Position numbers and translations under genes: made by a program | In this document: piece after piece, positions 5,900 to 6,394 of the stretch | How positions within the stretch are numbered: the stretch's first letter is position 1 | Layout: every line of letters begins with the position of its first letter | The notes under the pieces: generated by a model | Database searches by the model: none | The model's input: only the letters and a program-made list of their open reading frames with translations | What the model was told of the DNA's origin: nothing | Source of the DNA: Acidiferrobacterales bacterium | GTDB lineage: Bacteria > Pseudomonadota > Gammaproteobacteria > Acidiferrobacterales > Sulfurifustaceae | Assembly: GCA_919902095.1 (NCBI GenBank) | Contig: CAKKQL010000177.1 | Coordinates: 1-6,394, forward strand | Reading direction: 5' to 3' | Length of the DNA stretch: 6,394 bases

Positions 5900-6394
5900 T
5901 TGCCCGGCTCCTGATGCACGACGTACTTGTCGAGCTTCTCGATGTCCTCGTCCTTGACGTGCAATTCCTCCTTCAGCTTGTCCACGTCGACCTCCACTAC
6001 GTCCTGCTCACGCGAGGGCCAGTCGCCCTGCTTGATACAAATGACGCAGCGCACGATCTCGACGATACCTTGCAACAACAGGATGGCACCGGCGACCGGT
6101 ATGACGGTCTTGAACGGGTAGATCGGCGGGCCTTCGGAGGTGATCGTCGAGTGTTCGTTGATCGCCCACGACTCGGCGGCGTAGGTGTAACCGGCCCAAA
6201 CGAGCGCGACGACTCCGGGAATAAAGAACACGATGTAGAGGATGAGGTCGAGTATCGCCTGGGTGCGCGGTCTGAAAAAGCCATAGAGCACGTCCCCGCG
6301 CACGTGGCCGTTCTTCGCCAGCGTGTAGGCGCCGGCCATCATGAACAGGGTTCCGTACATCATGATCATGAAATCGAAGGCCCACGCGCGCGGG
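5896..6394 (-). CDS. TRAP transporter small permease (DctQ / FcbT2 type), 5' end outside window
   Basis: Small membrane subunit that pairs with the large permease in a TRAP importer. The frame stays open to the window edge, reading RAWAFDF before the first visible ATG at 6369. That ATG is therefore internal, and the true N-terminus, including helix 1, is missing. About 165 residues are visible. Three hydrophobic segments remain: around MMYGTLFMMAGAYTL, then LDLILYIVFFIPGVVALVWAG, then VIPVAGAILLLQGIVEIV. The conserved GHVRGDV after the first of these matches the HVRxD signature of DctQ proteins, and the preceding WAFDF...MYGTLFM is FcbT2-like. The C-terminal 40 or so residues form a highly charged, probably cytoplasmic tail (EVDVDKLKEEL...KDEDIEKLDK) that could form a short coiled coil. 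Its TGA overlaps the ATG of the large permease. The binding protein gene (DctP) is not in the window and would be expected upstream. Confidence 0.92.
   Translation of the reverse strand, partial: PRAWAFDFMIMMYGTLFMMAGAYTLAKNGHVRGDVLYGFFRPRTQAILDLILYIVFFIPGVVALVWAGYTYAAESWAINEHSTITSEGPPIYPFKTVIPVAGAILLLQGIVEIVRCVICIKQGDWPSREQDVVEVDVDKLKEELHVKDEDIEKLDKYVVHQEPGK

Noticed and set aside
4142..5914. A 590-codon open frame on the plus strand opposite the TRAP large permease
   Set aside because: It is antisense to a clear membrane protein. Its translation is dominated by Arg, His, Glu, Asp and Gln with no recognisable motif, as expected from the complement of hydrophobic GC-rich codons.

Overview
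The window is a compact, GC-rich stretch of bacterial chromosome. Five genes lie head to tail on the minus strand, so transcription runs from high to low coordinates. The TRAP transporter type, the style of the MFS protein, high GC with C/G-ending codons, and the intergenic repeat all suggest a proteobacterium. I lean towards a gamma- or betaproteobacterium, but no single feature fixes the taxon. There are no tRNA or rRNA genes, CRISPR arrays or transposases.

Layout in transcription order: (1) a TRAP small permease (DctQ/FcbT2 type), cut at its 5' end by the window edge at 6394; (2) a TRAP large permease (DctM/FcbT3 type), joined to the first gene by an ATGA stop/start overlap and unusually long at 665 residues because of a central insertion; (3) a 12-helix MFS transporter, starting 17 to 26 bases after the permease stop; (4) an NAD(P)-dependent D-2-hydroxyacid dehydrogenase of the glycerate dehydrogenase / hydroxypyruvate-glyoxylate reductase type, 15 bases further on with a good Shine-Dalgarno; (5) an amidase-signature hydrolase, separated from gene 4 by an 89-base gap that holds an inverted-repeat element. 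About 120 bases follow the amidase. They contain a terminator-like hairpin right after the stop and, at the window edge, four perfect copies of a 7-base tandem repeat.

The likely logic is uptake and catabolism of small organic acids or amides. The TRAP system, whose periplasmic binding protein is probably just upstream of the window, would bring in a carboxylate. The MFS protein adds a second route in or out. The dehydrogenase interconverts a 2-keto acid and a D-2-hydroxy acid, and the amidase releases ammonia from an amide. The substrate cannot be read from the sequence, and the pathway link is inference from gene order.

Nothing here is clearly a new biological system. The points most worth a second look are the two-helix plus acidic, proline-rich insertion in the TRAP large permease, the inverted-repeat element that touches the dehydrogenase stop codon and nearly reaches the amidase start, and the mixed operon itself.
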